Below are positions 11,152 through 22,700 of a stretch of DNA of 64,000 nucleotides, piece by piece. The position numbers and the translations under genes were made by a program. Location: contig JAIQDT010000675.1 of NCBI GenBank assembly GCA_021521415.1, positions 620,001-684,000 on the forward strand. Reading direction: 5' to 3'. The stretch's first letter is position 1. Each line of letters opens with the position of its first letter. Source of the DNA: Bidens hawaiensis (lineage: Eukaryota; Streptophyta; Magnoliopsida; Asterales; Asteraceae). The notes under the pieces were generated by a model. That model had not been told where the DNA came from. It searched no databases and saw only the letters and a list, made by a program, of their open reading frames with translations.

Positions 11152-12663
11152 ATGAAACACATGGCTTGCATGGTAGGTAAAATAAAACACAATAATGATT
11201 GGGTTATTGATTCAGGCTCAACTGAACATATCGCCCATAATATTGAAATGTTGGGAAATAGGGTTAAAACCTTTAATGAGGTGTCGATAGTTATTCCAAA
11301 CGGACAATCCATATCCACTGAAGGAAGAGGAGAATGTATACTACTTGGAGGGGGCAAGATAAAAGGGGTCCTTCATATACCTGATTTTACTCGTAACCTT
11401 TTATCAGCTAGTCGACTGTGTCAAGAACTACAATCTACCATAAACTTTTTTCCTGACTTTTATGTCATGCAGAAGCTACATACGAGGAACTTGGTTGGTG
11501 CGGGTGAGTGCAAAGATGGTCTATACCGAATGGGGATGTTTGAAGTCAAGAGGAAAGCATTGATGACATCCGTTGACATTTGGCATAGAATATTGGGTCA
11601 TGCTTCCGGTGAAAAACTCATTTGCTTAGATTTCCTTAAAAATTCTTCCTTCAATAAACTTGTGATTCATGTTCTAAGCCTAAGCATACTAGACTTCCTT
11701 ATCAAAACAGTGAAATAAAGACCAAAAGTTGTTTTGAATTATTACGTTGTGATGTTTGGGGAAAGTATCGCACCTCTTCCTTTACCGGTGCAAGATACTT
11801 TTTAACAGTGGTTGATGATTTTAGTCAGGCCGTATGGGTATTTCTACTAAAATTTAAACATGAGGCAGGAAATTGTTTAATTAAACTTGTAATATGATAA
11901 AAACCCAATTTGCTAAAACCGTTAAAAGAATTAGAAGTGGCAATGGGGGAGAGTTCATTTCTAATGACATGATCAAGTTTTATGGTGATATGGGAATTTT
12001 ACATGAGACTACGTGTCCACACACCCCACAACAAAATAGGGTTGTAGAACATAAACACAGGCATATTCTCGAAACTGCTCGAGTTCTTTGGTTTGAGGCT
12101 AACCTTACCAAAAGGTTTTGGGGTGAATGTGTCTTGACGACCATATACATCATTAATAGGTTACCTTCAAAAGCCATTGAAAACAAAATTCCTTACAAAT
12201 TATTTTTGAATAAAAACCCAATTACAACTTTATGAAAGTTTTTGGATGTTTGGCTTACTATAGAAACAATGAAACCGGAGGAGATAAATTTGAAGCAAGG
12301 GGGAAACCTGGGGTGTTTTTAGGTTATCAACAAGGGACTAAGGGTTATAAATTTTTTGACATTGAAAGCAAAAAGGTTATTGTCTCTCGAGATGTTAGGT
12401 TTTACGAAACACACTTTCCTTTTCATGAGAAAAAAATTAGTCCAAACAAGCCGGACTTGTTTGAGCTTTGTGATGAAATCATAAGAGATGGGTGTGCCTA
12501 CGCTGCCAAATCCACAGATCTGGACCTTGATCCACAACAGGCCACTGACCAACCCACAGAGCAACAATCAGGGCCTCCATAGAATGTAGAGCCCATAAAT
12601 GATGATCAAGTGATAACAGCCCCACATCCAAATAATGATACCACCAATTCTGCGCAAACCACC
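11152..12663 (+). pseudogene. Copia protease and integrase, broken
   Basis: The aspartic protease motif WVIDSGSTEH is near 11200. A GAG-pre-integrase zinc region (WHRILGH) is near 11580. The integrase core follows over 11720-12235 in several frames. The second catalytic aspartate of the integrase is replaced by glycine (RSGNGGEF at about 11935), besides stops and frameshifts at about 11716 and 12235. The integrase C-terminal region (MKVFGCLAYY...) runs from 12232 until the gypsy element interrupts at 12664. Confidence 0.85.
12327..12663 (+). repeat. Copia segment duplicated on the other side of the gypsy insert, copy 1
   Basis: This 337-bp stretch of the copia integrase end recurs as 24827-25183. 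Copy 1 lacks 20 bp present in copy 2 (after GCTGCCAA) and differs at about four other bases. Copy 1 joins the left LTR of the gypsy element; copy 2 joins its right LTR. Confidence 0.9.
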
Positions 12664-13644
12664 TGAAGAGGTAGGTCCCAGCAGAGCCCAGTTGGACCCG
12701 CAGGACTCACCTTGAAGAGAGACGTCTGCGCAGAAACCAACTGGATCCGCAGGACCCACCATGCTCAGAGACGTGACGTCCTTACGCGCAGTACGCAAGC
12801 TGTTCCCGCAGGAAAAGCCTCCCAATGGTGAAGTACTCCGCCTGTCCCCGCAGCTGCGGATACAAGCCATCAGGGAAGGCTACCCGCACTGATAGCAAGG
12901 CTACACGCACAAGGCACTAACTCTTGCTACTTCAGTAGTCACCTGAAGGAATGAGCAAGGCGGGAATACTCCCGCCCAAATGAGCCAGTCCGTATGCTTC
13001 TGGAAGATCTTTTGTACTATACCTACCAAGGTATGGGCAAAACAGACGATCTGGCCAGACGCCCATGAACCAATCACAGGGTGACAGCTCACCGACAACA
13101 GTACGAGGAGGTGCACCCTCTAGTACTGTTTGTCACTATTAGCCGCTGCATACTCACCAACCCTTACTGTGGGACGTGCGCAGCCTACAGTTGGTGGAAC
13201 AGTGCATAGCCGGCAGTAAAGGAACAGTATACAGCCGACCTTGTCACTGTAGGCCGCAGCCTATCCACCAACCAGCATGGCTTGAGCGTAGCCCACTGTT
13301 GGTAGAACATGAATACTATTCAGCCGGCTGTACCTTCTAGGAAACCTACCTTCGGCTATAAATACTCCAACACCTTGGAATGGTAAGGACATCATCTGAT
13401 ATCTCATTATCTTATCTAGCAATCTCTTAATATACACTTATATTCAGAGTAATCTAGTCTGATTCTCACGCCGGAGGGTGGTCACAAGGAGGAACCCCCC
13501 CCCCTTCTCAGTGATGAGCTTACGGTGTCTGTTTTGCAGGTCATCTGAAGAACAACCTTCTCTGCTGAACCTCATCCTCGTGGGAAACATTACTTAACCC
13601 ACAGATTATCCGTAATCTGCCCTGGGTCACTTAGTGTTTCTTCA
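12664..13644 (+). repeat. Tat gypsy 5' LTR
   Basis: Begins TGAAGAGGTAGG and ends GTTTCTTCA. It holds a 15-bp segment (GCCAGACGCCCATGA, near 13053) missing from the 3' LTR, and a poly-C tract near 13496. Confidence 0.88.
13356..13364 (+). promoter_or_regulatory. LTR TATA box
   Basis: CTATAAATA inside the 5' LTR, about 290 bp before the LTR end; the same box is at 24554-24562 in the 3' LTR. It likely sets the start of the genomic RNA. Confidence 0.65.
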
Positions 13645-13660
13645 TTGGCGCCATCCATGC
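13645..13660 (+). other. Tat gypsy primer-binding site
   Basis: TTGGCGCCATCCATGC follows the LTR end. The TGGCGCC core is usual for plant gypsy primer sites; the tRNA used is not determined. Confidence 0.7.
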
Positions 13661-13706
13661 ATAAAAGCTAGAACTAATTCTTAGTTTTTTCAAAATTTCT
13701 GAAGAA

Positions 13707-15626
13707 ATGGTTAACGTTACTCCGGTCCCAAGGCCAGTAAGCGACCAAGAAACCCCGGTGACCACAACCCCAGCAACTGGGAACACCGGCGGTTATACAA
13801 ATTTTACGAACACTACCCCGGTTACCCAAGCCGGGACAAGTGCAGTAAACAATATTTCACTTGGGTTCACTGATGCCCAGTTAGAGAAAAGGACGAGGGT
13901 CCCTCGCCAAACACTAGATCAAGTTAAGGCGTGGGCCGAAGCACGTCAGAAAGAGTTCCAAGCTGAGTTGGATGAACGCTTGCGTTCACTTCAACAGGCT
14001 GACGAATTCGGCAGTACTCGCCAACATCTCAATATGAACAGTGAGTGCGAGTACTCAGACGATGAGCGGGAAGAATCCGATACCGACGCAAACCCTCGCC
14101 ATAAGGCAAAAGGGAAGCGTAAGGAAACGGACTTCCAACCGACAAGGAATTTTGGGGAAGCCTTTAAACCAACGAATGCGGAGAGAAACCCGCGTGACTT
14201 CTCCAAAACCTTTAGACCAACTGCTGCAAATGCAGGAAAGTCAAAGTTTGCAAGGGACATCGCGGAAGCAATCGCCCCGAGAAGTGCCAAACAAATGTCC
14301 AACATCGGCACTTATGATGGTCTATCGGACCCAGACGACCACTTGAACAGATTCTTTGCGGGGGCAACCGTCAGTAACTGGACGGAACCCACGTGGTGTT
14401 ATATGTTCCAGATGACTCTGGTTGGAGCGGCTAGGGCATGGTTCGATCGTTTACCGGCCCACCACATCTATGATTGGGCGGACTTTCAGAACAAGTTCAG
14501 CCAACACTTCAGCCAACAGAGGAAATATACTGAAGAACAGTGGACGATCCTCAACTGCGTTAGAGAGGAGGATGAATATTTACTAGACTTCATCACTCGC
14601 TTCAACTCCAAAAAGCTGAGTCTGGGCAACATAAGTGAAGATCTTGTTCGCGCCGCTTTCATCCAGGGCGCCGAATACCCAGAGCTTATCCGCACATTGA
14701 CGGGTAAGGACGGCATGCCGTCCACATGGGATGCCATCATGACGGCGGCCAAGCGCTTTGCCGAGACGGAGAAGCAACTGGGAAGGGATCTTCCCCAGAG
14801 TACACACCTCTACACGCAAAGGACTAGAGAAAACAATGTTCGGATCGCCCGGCAGAACAAAAAGAGGAAGCTAGGTATTTGGCAGTCAAGGGTAAACTTT
14901 GACACCTCATCCAGCTCTCGCCCTCTTGTTGGCGGAGGGGATAACACACACCCTTCAAGCCGAAAACACCGGTGGACGCCACTCACCAAAAGCGTCACGG
15001 AGATATTTGCCACCGAAAAACTACCATGGCCAAAAGCTCCAATGATCCGGCAGCGACCTAATGCGGATCAAGGCAAATCCTGTGACTTCCACGGGACAAA
15101 AGGTCATAGTACGGAGGAGTGTACATCCTTGAAGGATATTGTTGAAACATTCGTCAAGGATGGAAGACTTGCACACCTTGTGGCATCAATCAAGAAGGGA
15201 GGAAGGAATGATAACCGGTACAGAGGCAACGGACAAAAGCCCGTTGACATCAGCATCAACATGGTTCATGGTAAGATCAAAGGAAGAAAAAGGCGAACGA
15301 CAGAACCATGCGCGTGGAAGGAAGCTGAGGTGCGCTTCCCGCGAGTGCCAGGAGGACCCAGCAAAGAAGGCCCTATCGTCATCAAAAGCCAGCTGGGGCA
15401 CTACATCACTTCTCGCACTCTTGCTGACAACGGCGCCTCGTCAACGGTGATGTACAGGCAGTTCTTCGATAAGCTAGATGACGAAGACAAGGAACGCCTG
15501 GAAACGATCTACGCCTCGATGGAAGGGTTCGATGGCAGCACAAACACCCCCTGGGTATCCTATCTTTCCCCGTCACTCTTACGGACGGGAATCACTCACG
15601 CACAGAAGATGTGGATTTTGTCGTAA
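13707..15626 (+). CDS. Tat gypsy Gag-protease
   Basis: A 639-codon frame from ATG 13707. Residues about 195-350 form the retrotransposon gag (capsid) domain (ARAWFDRLPAHHIYDWADF...FTRFN-type). A short zinc-knuckle-like CDFHGTKGHSTEEC lies near residue 455, and the aspartic protease motif LADNGASSTVMY is near residue 572. After about 15543 the natural continuation is in the -1 frame, so the last 28 codons before the stop are probably out of frame. The pol frame is open across this point. This could be a one-base mutation near the C-run at 15547-15551 or, less likely, a programmed shift. Confidence 0.88.
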   Translation: MVNVTPVPRPVSDQETPVTTTPATGNTGGYTNFTNTTPVTQAGTSAVNNISLGFTDAQLEKRTRVPRQTLDQVKAWAEARQKEFQAELDERLRSLQQADEFGSTRQHLNMNSECEYSDDEREESDTDANPRHKAKGKRKETDFQPTRNFGEAFKPTNAERNPRDFSKTFRPTAANAGKSKFARDIAEAIAPRSAKQMSNIGTYDGLSDPDDHLNRFFAGATVSNWTEPTWCYMFQMTLVGAARAWFDRLPAHHIYDWADFQNKFSQHFSQQRKYTEEQWTILNCVREEDEYLLDFITRFNSKKLSLGNISEDLVRAAFIQGAEYPELIRTLTGKDGMPSTWDAIMTAAKRFAETEKQLGRDLPQSTHLYTQRTRENNVRIARQNKKRKLGIWQSRVNFDTSSSSRPLVGGGDNTHPSSRKHRWTPLTKSVTEIFATEKLPWPKAPMIRQRPNADQGKSCDFHGTKGHSTEECTSLKDIVETFVKDGRLAHLVASIKKGGRNDNRYRGNGQKPVDISINMVHGKIKGRKRRTTEPCAWKEAEVRFPRVPGGPSKEGPIVIKSQLGHYITSRTLADNGASSTVMYRQFFDKLDDEDKERLETIYASMEGFDGSTNTPWVSYLSPSLLRTGITHAQKMWILS

Positions 15627-18040
15627 TGAGGAAGCCACACCACACATACGACATTCTCTTCGGAAGAGACGGGATGGCAAGATTCAACGCCGTGGTATCC
15701 TCAGTCCACGGCATGATGGGATGGCCAACAGCTGAGGGTGTAGCGATGATCACCGGCATTCCCCAGGTATGCATCGCATCTGTCTCATCTAAACCCAAAC
15801 CAAAGATGGCTAAACCAACCATCACCGAACCAGAAAGATGGGCCTTCAACGGCAAATACCCTGACCAGGCTGTTTCCATTGGCCCAACAGTTGTTGATCC
15901 AACACGCACCTTACTCAAGCGCTTATTACAGAAAAACGCTGACATCTTCGCGTGGACACCAGCTGACATGACTGGTGTACCCCGAAGTAAGGCAGAGCAT
16001 AAGCTCAAATGCGATCCGGCTGTTACGCCAATCGTACAAAAGCGCAGAGTAATGGGGCCAGAACAAACTAACGCGTGTAGAACCCAAGTCAAGGAAATCC
16101 TTGACGCAGGCATCGTACGCGTTAGTAGATATCAAACATGGGTTGCAAATCCCGTTATGGTACCGAAGAATAACAAACAATGGCGCATGTGCATAGATTT
16201 CAAGGACTTAAACAAAGCATGCCCCAAAGATTGTTATCCGTTACCCGAAATTGATCTTAAGGTGGATTCGTTAGCACCGTTTCGCCTAAAATGCTTCCTG
16301 GATGCGTATAAGGGGTACCATCAAATCCACATGGCCGTTGATGATCAGGACAAAACCGCTTTTCGGACGCCCGATGGCACATTTTGTTACCAAATGATGC
16401 CATTCGGACTTAAGAATGCCGGGTCCACATACCAACGCCTGATGGACAACCAGTTTCATGCCCAAATTGGGAGGAACTTGGAAGTCTACATGGATGACTT
16501 GGTCATCAAAAGCCCTGACGCAGAAGCGATGTTGAAAGACATCGAAGAAACTTTCAACACGCTTAGGAAGATAAACATGAAACTCAACCCGGGCAAGTGT
16601 GCCTTTGGAGTGGAAGAAGGGAAGTTCTTGGGGGTCATCGTCACTAAAGATGGCTTCAGAGCGAACCCTGAAAAGGTCGAAGCCATTATCAAAATGGAAT
16701 CACCTACTACCATCAAACAGGCTCAGACACTGAATGGACGACTAGTGGCACTTAATCGCTTTTTGGCAAACCACGCGGATAAGTCGTTTCCTTTCGTGTC
16801 AACGTTGAGAAACTGTTTAAAGAAAACGCACTTCCGCTGGACACCAGAAGCGGAAGCAGCTTTTCAGGAGATTCGGTCACGCTTGATCGAACTCCCAACG
16901 CTCACAGCACCAAAAGCGGGAGAGGAGTTAATCCTATACCTTTCCGCAACAGATAGAGCAACCGGGGCAGTCCTGCTAGTAGAGCGAAAAGGCATCCAGA
17001 TGCCAATCTATTATGTCAGCCGTATCCTAACAGACGTAGAAACCCGGTACTCTACCCTCGAAAAATTAGTCTTAGCACTTATACACGCTTCACGCAGGTT
17101 AAGACGATATTTCCAGGGTCACCCAATCACCATTCTCTCCAACTTCAAACTTGCAAACGTTCTAGGCAAACCCGAGTTATCGGGATGCCTAGCCAAATGG
17201 GCAATTGAGTTGGGGGAGTACGCGATAAAGTATAAGCCAAGACCAGCCATAAAAGGCCAGGTTTTGGCCGACTTTATTGCGGAAGTGCCTGCATCGCGGG
17301 AAAAAGAGTGCCAGGAAGAGGCTCAACCCTCTCCAGCACAAGACATCAATGATGTCTGGCGACTCTACACTGATGGAGCAGCCAGTAACGAGGGTTCAGG
17401 CGCAGGGCTGAAACTAACCAACCCAGCAGGCCAAGAATACACTTACGCTATTCGACTGGATTTTCCAAGTACGAATAACGAAGCCGAGTATGAGGCATTC
17501 TTGGCTGGGCTGAGAATTGCGCGTAAGATGGGAGTGAAACACTTGGAAGCCCACGTGGATTCCATGTTAGTAGCCAATCAAATCAACGGGACGTACACGG
17601 CCGTGAACGACACAATGGCCCTGTACCTCGCACAAGCAAAAACCCTTATGCGCGATTTTAGCGATTGCAAAGTCATACACGTCAAGCGTAGTGTAAACAA
17701 ATATGCGGATGCGTTAAGCAAGCTTGCATCATTAGCCTTCACCCACTTGGGAAAGGACATCCGCGTTGAACTCCTCGAGGCACCTTCGGTCCCGCACAAG
17801 GAAATTTGTGTCATCCAAACCGGCACAGAAACGTGGATGACACCAATACTAAAATACCTCGCGGCAGGTGCACTACCAGAGTCAAAAACACAGGCAAGAA
17901 AACTACGCTGTAAAGCACTGAATTATCAACTCATCGATGACATCCTTTACAGACGTAACTTTCTTGGCCCACTCTTAAGATGCGTGGACAACCAAGATGC
18001 TGACTACCTCCTAAGGGAAGTACACGAAGGCATCTGTTGA
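15611..18040 (+). CDS. Tat gypsy Pol: reverse transcriptase, RNase H, archaeal-type RNase H
   Basis: An 809-codon frame (ATG 15611 is only the first Met; the frame is open further upstream into the protease). Reverse transcriptase carries the catalytic YMDD at residues 293-296. The first RNase H follows at about 410-540. A second RNase H of archaeal type starts at about residue 581 (RLYTDGAASNEGSGAGL) and keeps its acidic set: D of YTDGA, E of NNEAEYEA, D of AHVDS and D of KYADALSK. The frame closes at a TGA (18038-18040), but integrase continues in the same frame, so this looks like a single nonsense mutation. Confidence 0.92.
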   Translation: MDFVVMRKPHHTYDILFGRDGMARFNAVVSSVHGMMGWPTAEGVAMITGIPQVCIASVSSKPKPKMAKPTITEPERWAFNGKYPDQAVSIGPTVVDPTRTLLKRLLQKNADIFAWTPADMTGVPRSKAEHKLKCDPAVTPIVQKRRVMGPEQTNACRTQVKEILDAGIVRVSRYQTWVANPVMVPKNNKQWRMCIDFKDLNKACPKDCYPLPEIDLKVDSLAPFRLKCFLDAYKGYHQIHMAVDDQDKTAFRTPDGTFCYQMMPFGLKNAGSTYQRLMDNQFHAQIGRNLEVYMDDLVIKSPDAEAMLKDIEETFNTLRKINMKLNPGKCAFGVEEGKFLGVIVTKDGFRANPEKVEAIIKMESPTTIKQAQTLNGRLVALNRFLANHADKSFPFVSTLRNCLKKTHFRWTPEAEAAFQEIRSRLIELPTLTAPKAGEELILYLSATDRATGAVLLVERKGIQMPIYYVSRILTDVETRYSTLEKLVLALIHASRRLRRYFQGHPITILSNFKLANVLGKPELSGCLAKWAIELGEYAIKYKPRPAIKGQVLADFIAEVPASREKECQEEAQPSPAQDINDVWRLYTDGAASNEGSGAGLKLTNPAGQEYTYAIRLDFPSTNNEAEYEAFLAGLRIARKMGVKHLEAHVDSMLVANQINGTYTAVNDTMALYLAQAKTLMRDFSDCKVIHVKRSVNKYADALSKLASLAFTHLGKDIRVELLEAPSVPHKEICVIQTGTETWMTPILKYLAAGALPESKTQARKLRCKALNYQLIDDILYRRNFLGPLLRCVDNQDADYLLREVHEGIC

Positions 18041-19063
18041 GTACACGCAGGTCCACGCGCTGTTGTAGCTAAGCTAAACAACGCGGGATACTTTTGGCCG
18101 GGGATGCATACGGATGCGCTGGCATACATCAGAAAATGCAGGTCCTGTCAGCTCTACGCACCCAACACGCACCGCCCGAAGAATGAACTTGTTCCAGTCA
18201 CCTCTTCATGGCCATTTCAGAAGTGGGCCATCGATGTGACAGGCCCATTTCCTACAGCAGCAGGAAATGTTCAGTTCCTAGTGGTAGCCATCGACTACTT
18301 CACCAAGTGGATAGAAGCAAAACCCTTAGCCCAAACAACCGCGAAACATATCAAAAAATTTATTTGGGAATTTATTATTTGTCGTTTTGGACTTCCACAG
18401 AATTTGGTGAGCGATAACGGCACCAACTTTGCTGACAAGAAGCTACAACAGTCGCTGAAAGAACTTCAAATCACCCACACCTTTACCTCAGTGGCACACC
18501 CGCAAGGTAATGGTGAGGTGGAAAGAGCAAATAAGAGCATCGTCGAAGGCATAAAGAAAAGACTCTTGGAACACAGATCCGACTGGGTGGACGAGCTTCC
18601 GCACGTCCTGTGGGCAAACAGAACGCTGAAGAAGGCCAGTACGGGAGAAACCCCGTTCAGTCTCACTTATGGCACTGAAGCCATGGTCCCGGTCGAAATT
18701 GGTTTACCCTCACCAAAGGTCTTGATTCAGCTAGAAGACAATGATGCGGAAAGACGGTTAGACCTTATGCTAACCGAGGAACGCAGAGACTTAGCTGCAG
18801 TGCGTGAAGAGAACTACAAGCGACAAATGCAAAAGTACTACAACACACGGGTAAAACTCTGCAACTTCAATGTAGGAGACTACATACTGCGTAACAACGA
18901 GGCTTCGAACCAAGAACGCCAAGGAAAGCTGGCCCCGGTCTGGGAAGGGCCATACATTATCAAAGAAGTTTTGGGAAAGGGCGCATACCGGCTCGAAAGG
19001 CTCGATGGCACTCCCATCCCAAGAACATGGAATGGAGTTCAATTACGCAAATGTTATATGTAG
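18041..19063 (+). CDS. Tat gypsy integrase (after an in-frame stop)
   Basis: It is in frame with the upstream Pol. The first internal Met at 18104 gives 319 codons. The zinc-binding part (CRSCQLY) is followed by the catalytic core with D44, D104 and E140 (numbered from 18104), which has the D-x35-E spacing. The C-terminal region ends IPRTWNGVQLRKCYM. No chromodomain is present, as expected for the Tat group. Integrase inserts the cDNA into nuclear DNA. The region itself looks intact; only the upstream TGA separates it. Confidence 0.9.
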   Translation, partial: VHAGPRAVVAKLNNAGYFWPGMHTDALAYIRKCRSCQLYAPNTHRPKNELVPVTSSWPFQKWAIDVTGPFPTAAGNVQFLVVAIDYFTKWIEAKPLAQTTAKHIKKFIWEFIICRFGLPQNLVSDNGTNFADKKLQQSLKELQITHTFTSVAHPQGNGEVERANKSIVEGIKKRLLEHRSDWVDELPHVLWANRTLKKASTGETPFSLTYGTEAMVPVEIGLPSPKVLIQLEDNDAERRLDLMLTEERRDLAAVREENYKRQMQKYYNTRVKLCNFNVGDYILRNNEASNQERQGKLAPVWEGPYIIKEVLGKGAYRLERLDGTPIPRTWNGVQLRKCYM

Positions 19064-19762
19064 ATCAATTCCAAACTTGTAAAGAAAAGTCCTAGAGCCA
19101 CTTCTAATGGAAATGATTCTCCTTTCACAATGTGTTGATAGCCTTACCTTTATACTTATGAACTTCCCACACTGATGTGCCGGTATTCACCGCATAAATA
19201 GGGGAAGAAGTAAGTCGTTACGTGTGGAAGGCGGCAAAACCCGCATAAACACAACGGTAAAAATTTCAAGTTTTAAGGAAAACCTCCACGCAGGTCAGAT
19301 GTAAGTAAAGTTTAGTCATCCTTGTAAGTGCAAGTGACGGTCTTACCCGCACAATCACGAACAAGGAGGCAAAACTTCAACCTATTATCTACCACGTCCA
19401 AAGGTTAACTTATTCTGAACACTTAGAAAATTTCAAAGGAAAAGATGAGGAAAACTTCCACGCAGGTTAGATATAAGTAAAGTTAAGCCATCCTACTAAG
19501 TGTAAGTGACGGTCATACCCGCACAATCATGAAAGAGGAAGCGAAACAAACTTATAATTTGCCACGTTAAAAAGTTAACTTATCTAAGTACTAAAGAAAT
19601 TGCTAAGTTAGATCAAAACATGCGTAAAATAAACAAGGCAAAGAATTAACACAATCTGTATTCCATCAAAATATTACAAAGATTGCTGGGTGCATTCCCG
19701 CATACAAAAGAAGCTATACAAAAGCAAAAATCTATGCTAATGGTGGAAAGGGATCTTCAGGA
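19064..19762. repeat. Tat 3' region with a tandem duplication, period about 172 bp
   Basis: Non-coding sequence between integrase and the end of the antisense gene. A unit starting GGAAAACCTCCACGCAGGT occurs at about 19277-19446 and, diverged, at 19448-19595. It should contain the 3' UTR of both the sense transcript and the antisense gene. Confidence 0.7.
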
Positions 19763-22700
19763 TCATGCTTCAGGACCACTTCCACTTGGACCCGCACCAT
19801 CAGCAGAGCGTGGCGGTTCAAGGAAAGCTTTAAGGATAGCTAGCCCATCATCAGCATTAGCGACTTCGTTTACCTTCTCCACCACCGGATGCGGGAAGGC
19901 GGCATACTGATTCACTGCTTGGTCATAAACAGCTTCAGTATCCACATCATACAAAGGGAAGTTGGAAGGCGGGATGCCTTTCTCAACAAACCCTAGTCCA
20001 AGCAGGAAGCCGGCCTTTTCTCCATCCTCATGAGAAGCGTTGAGGGCTGTGCTCATAGCATCGTCATAAGACGTCTCTGTGAAGACCCGATGCACAACCT
20101 ACAAAAAGGAAAAAAAAAATACAAGTATCAAAACCTTTTCTATTTACAAAGAAAAGCGTAAAGACATGAAAAGCTTACCTGAGACAACGCTTCTCGAAGA
20201 AGCCATTCCTTGGCAACCGGAGCTTCTTGGAGGGCGGCTTGAGCTTGGTTACAGGCGCGTTCGGCTTCACTTTTATTGAGGTTGGCAAGCAACACTTCCT
20301 TTGCAGCAGCCTCTTCGACGCCCTTTAGCTTCCGCTCAGTGTGGTCAAGCACGCCCCTCTGGTCCAGGATCTCTTGGAGCTTCTTCGCGTCCTCCATCGC
20401 CAAGGAATCATGAGCCTGTTGGAGCGCCTCTAATTTAGCTTTAAGTTCCTCATTCTCGAGGCGTAGAGGCTCAGCAACAGCTTCAGCCTTGGTGGCCCTT
20501 TCAGTTGCGTTCCTAGCAGTTTCCTTAGCCAGCCGAAGCTGTTCGTTAACAGCTTGGGCAGCCTTGGAACGGGCCTGAACCTCAACTTCAAGGGCCTTGA
20601 ACGCCTTCTCCTTCTCCGCGGCCGCGGCGGAGAGCCTCCTATTCTCCTCCCGGACAGCCCGCGCCTGAGCTACTTCTTGAATGCGAGCTGCTTTTAACTT
20701 GTCGTTTTCACGACAAAGCAGCTCGACGCGCGGCTGCATCCGGGCCAGGAGAACACGAAGCTCATTGGTTAGCCTACCCTCCTGGTAGCTAGCCATGGCT
20801 TCCCCCAACGCACCACTGGGAGCTGCGTGGCGAGCCCACTCCACGCACTCCACAGGTGTGCGAAGGGTTGTTCCTCGGCGGATGTTCCATCGTGGAACAT
20901 ACACTTCATTGGAATCCGACACTGCAAAAAAACAAAAAGCAGTTAGGAAAAGATGATATAAAAAAAAAAAAAAATAGGCCAAAAGAACCCTACGCACCTG
21001 TAGGGTCAATAAAAGTCGATAGCCGCCAAACCCATCACCTGAACCCAAGGGAAATCCGTCCAAGAGGTCAGGTAGATGGGAAGGAGGCAGAGGTTGGCGA
21101 GAAGCCCCATGCATACCTGAAGGATCGGCCGTCGTTGCCGATGACGGAGGAGGCATGGTGAAGGCCGCCGCGGCAGCCGCGGTCGCCGCTGCGGAGTCCG
21201 CAGCAAAAGTAACCGCCGGCTCAGTGAAAGATGCGGTAAATATGGCACTGACGGCCGGCGGTGATGTCATCACAGCTGGAACAGTTGGCTCAACGGAGTG
21301 AGCAACTGAACCAGCGGAAGCAGGCGTAGGCGCAGCCGCCTGGGTCGTCGCCTCAGGTAGGCTGACCAAGCCTACCGTCATGGGCGGGGAGGTACTCCTC
21401 CCCGCTCCACCCTGGAATGCGTCAACATCCACGCCTGCACAAAGAAGATAAGTATTAATGATGGAAAGCTATGAAGTTAAAAATAAAGTTTGTACTTACG
21501 GGTTTTCTTGAGCCTAAAAGTGCGGACAGGCGGGGATGAACCTGATGGAGCCGGCCTCTTCACGCCGCTCACCGTTTTCATCCTGGGCTCTCCGGAGGTG
21601 ACAGTCGTCGCAGCCTCCGGAGCAGTGGTCTTATCACCACCGGGGTTCCCCGCCACCTCCTCGCTCTCGGCCTCTGAGTCAGACCGAGGCACCGGATCGG
21701 CAGTGGAGGCCACCTTCTCCTTCCCCTTCCCGCCGGCAGCCTTCTTCTTCCGCACCAACGGAGGACCATCTGCGGATTCCTCATCAGAACATAAGATTAG
21801 AGGAATTCCAGCAGAGGTTTCAGCATTGAGGGGTCGAGGGTTGAATAACGCCTTACCTGGCCGCATGGCGCTCAGGATCTCGTGGCCTAGCGGGTAGACC
21901 TCCACGAACCGATCCGCCGTTTGTTCAAGGATGGGCAACTCGTTCTCATCTAGAGCACGAGTACCCATCCGAGCGGGACTGTCAGCCTCCCGCGGGTACA
22001 GGAGCGACTGCAAGTCGTTCCCCTCTGAAATAAAAGAAAAGCAGTTAGAAGACAAACCTATATAAACAAAGTAAACAGAGCATACCGTAAGGAACAGAGT
22101 TGAAACCGTATTCGAGGACGATCGGGATCTTTTGCGCATCCGCATCCTTCCACACCCGGCTCATCCCGAGCATCACCATCCCGGACTCCGCAAACCGGTA
22201 AACCGGAGATTGGACTCTGGAAATCTTTGAAAACCATTCCGCCTCCTGGTAGTTGGAGGCGTGAAGGCTGGGGAGAGCTTGCCCATTCTTAAATTTCATG
22301 GCAAGAGGGATGGCGCGAGCGGAGATGAAAAAGAACTCCCGCTTCCACGAACGAAGACTGCGCTCGGTTGCGCAAATCTTCAAACCCTTTATACGGGTTA
22401 TCAGAGTATACCACCCCTGGATGCACCTCCAAGAGTAGAAGGTCATCAGGCGGTCGACGAAGGGCTCAATGCCCAGAATCCGGCACACCCACTCGAAGTA
22501 ACGAATCTTCGCGATCGCCATCGGGTGCACCTCGGTCAGGTGTACACCGTGCCTCTCTAGGACACGGTACACAAACTTTGTCAATGGGAACCTAAGATTC
22601 CCATAGACAAAGAATGCAGCATATACCCCGATCTTGCCTCTGGGGGCATCATACACCGTCTGATGGGGTTCAGGAAACTCAGGCTCGAGAGACTCGAGCA

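Noticed and set aside
13991..14311. 106-codon reverse-strand frame within gag
   Set aside because: Shadow of the well-supported gag gene on the other strand.
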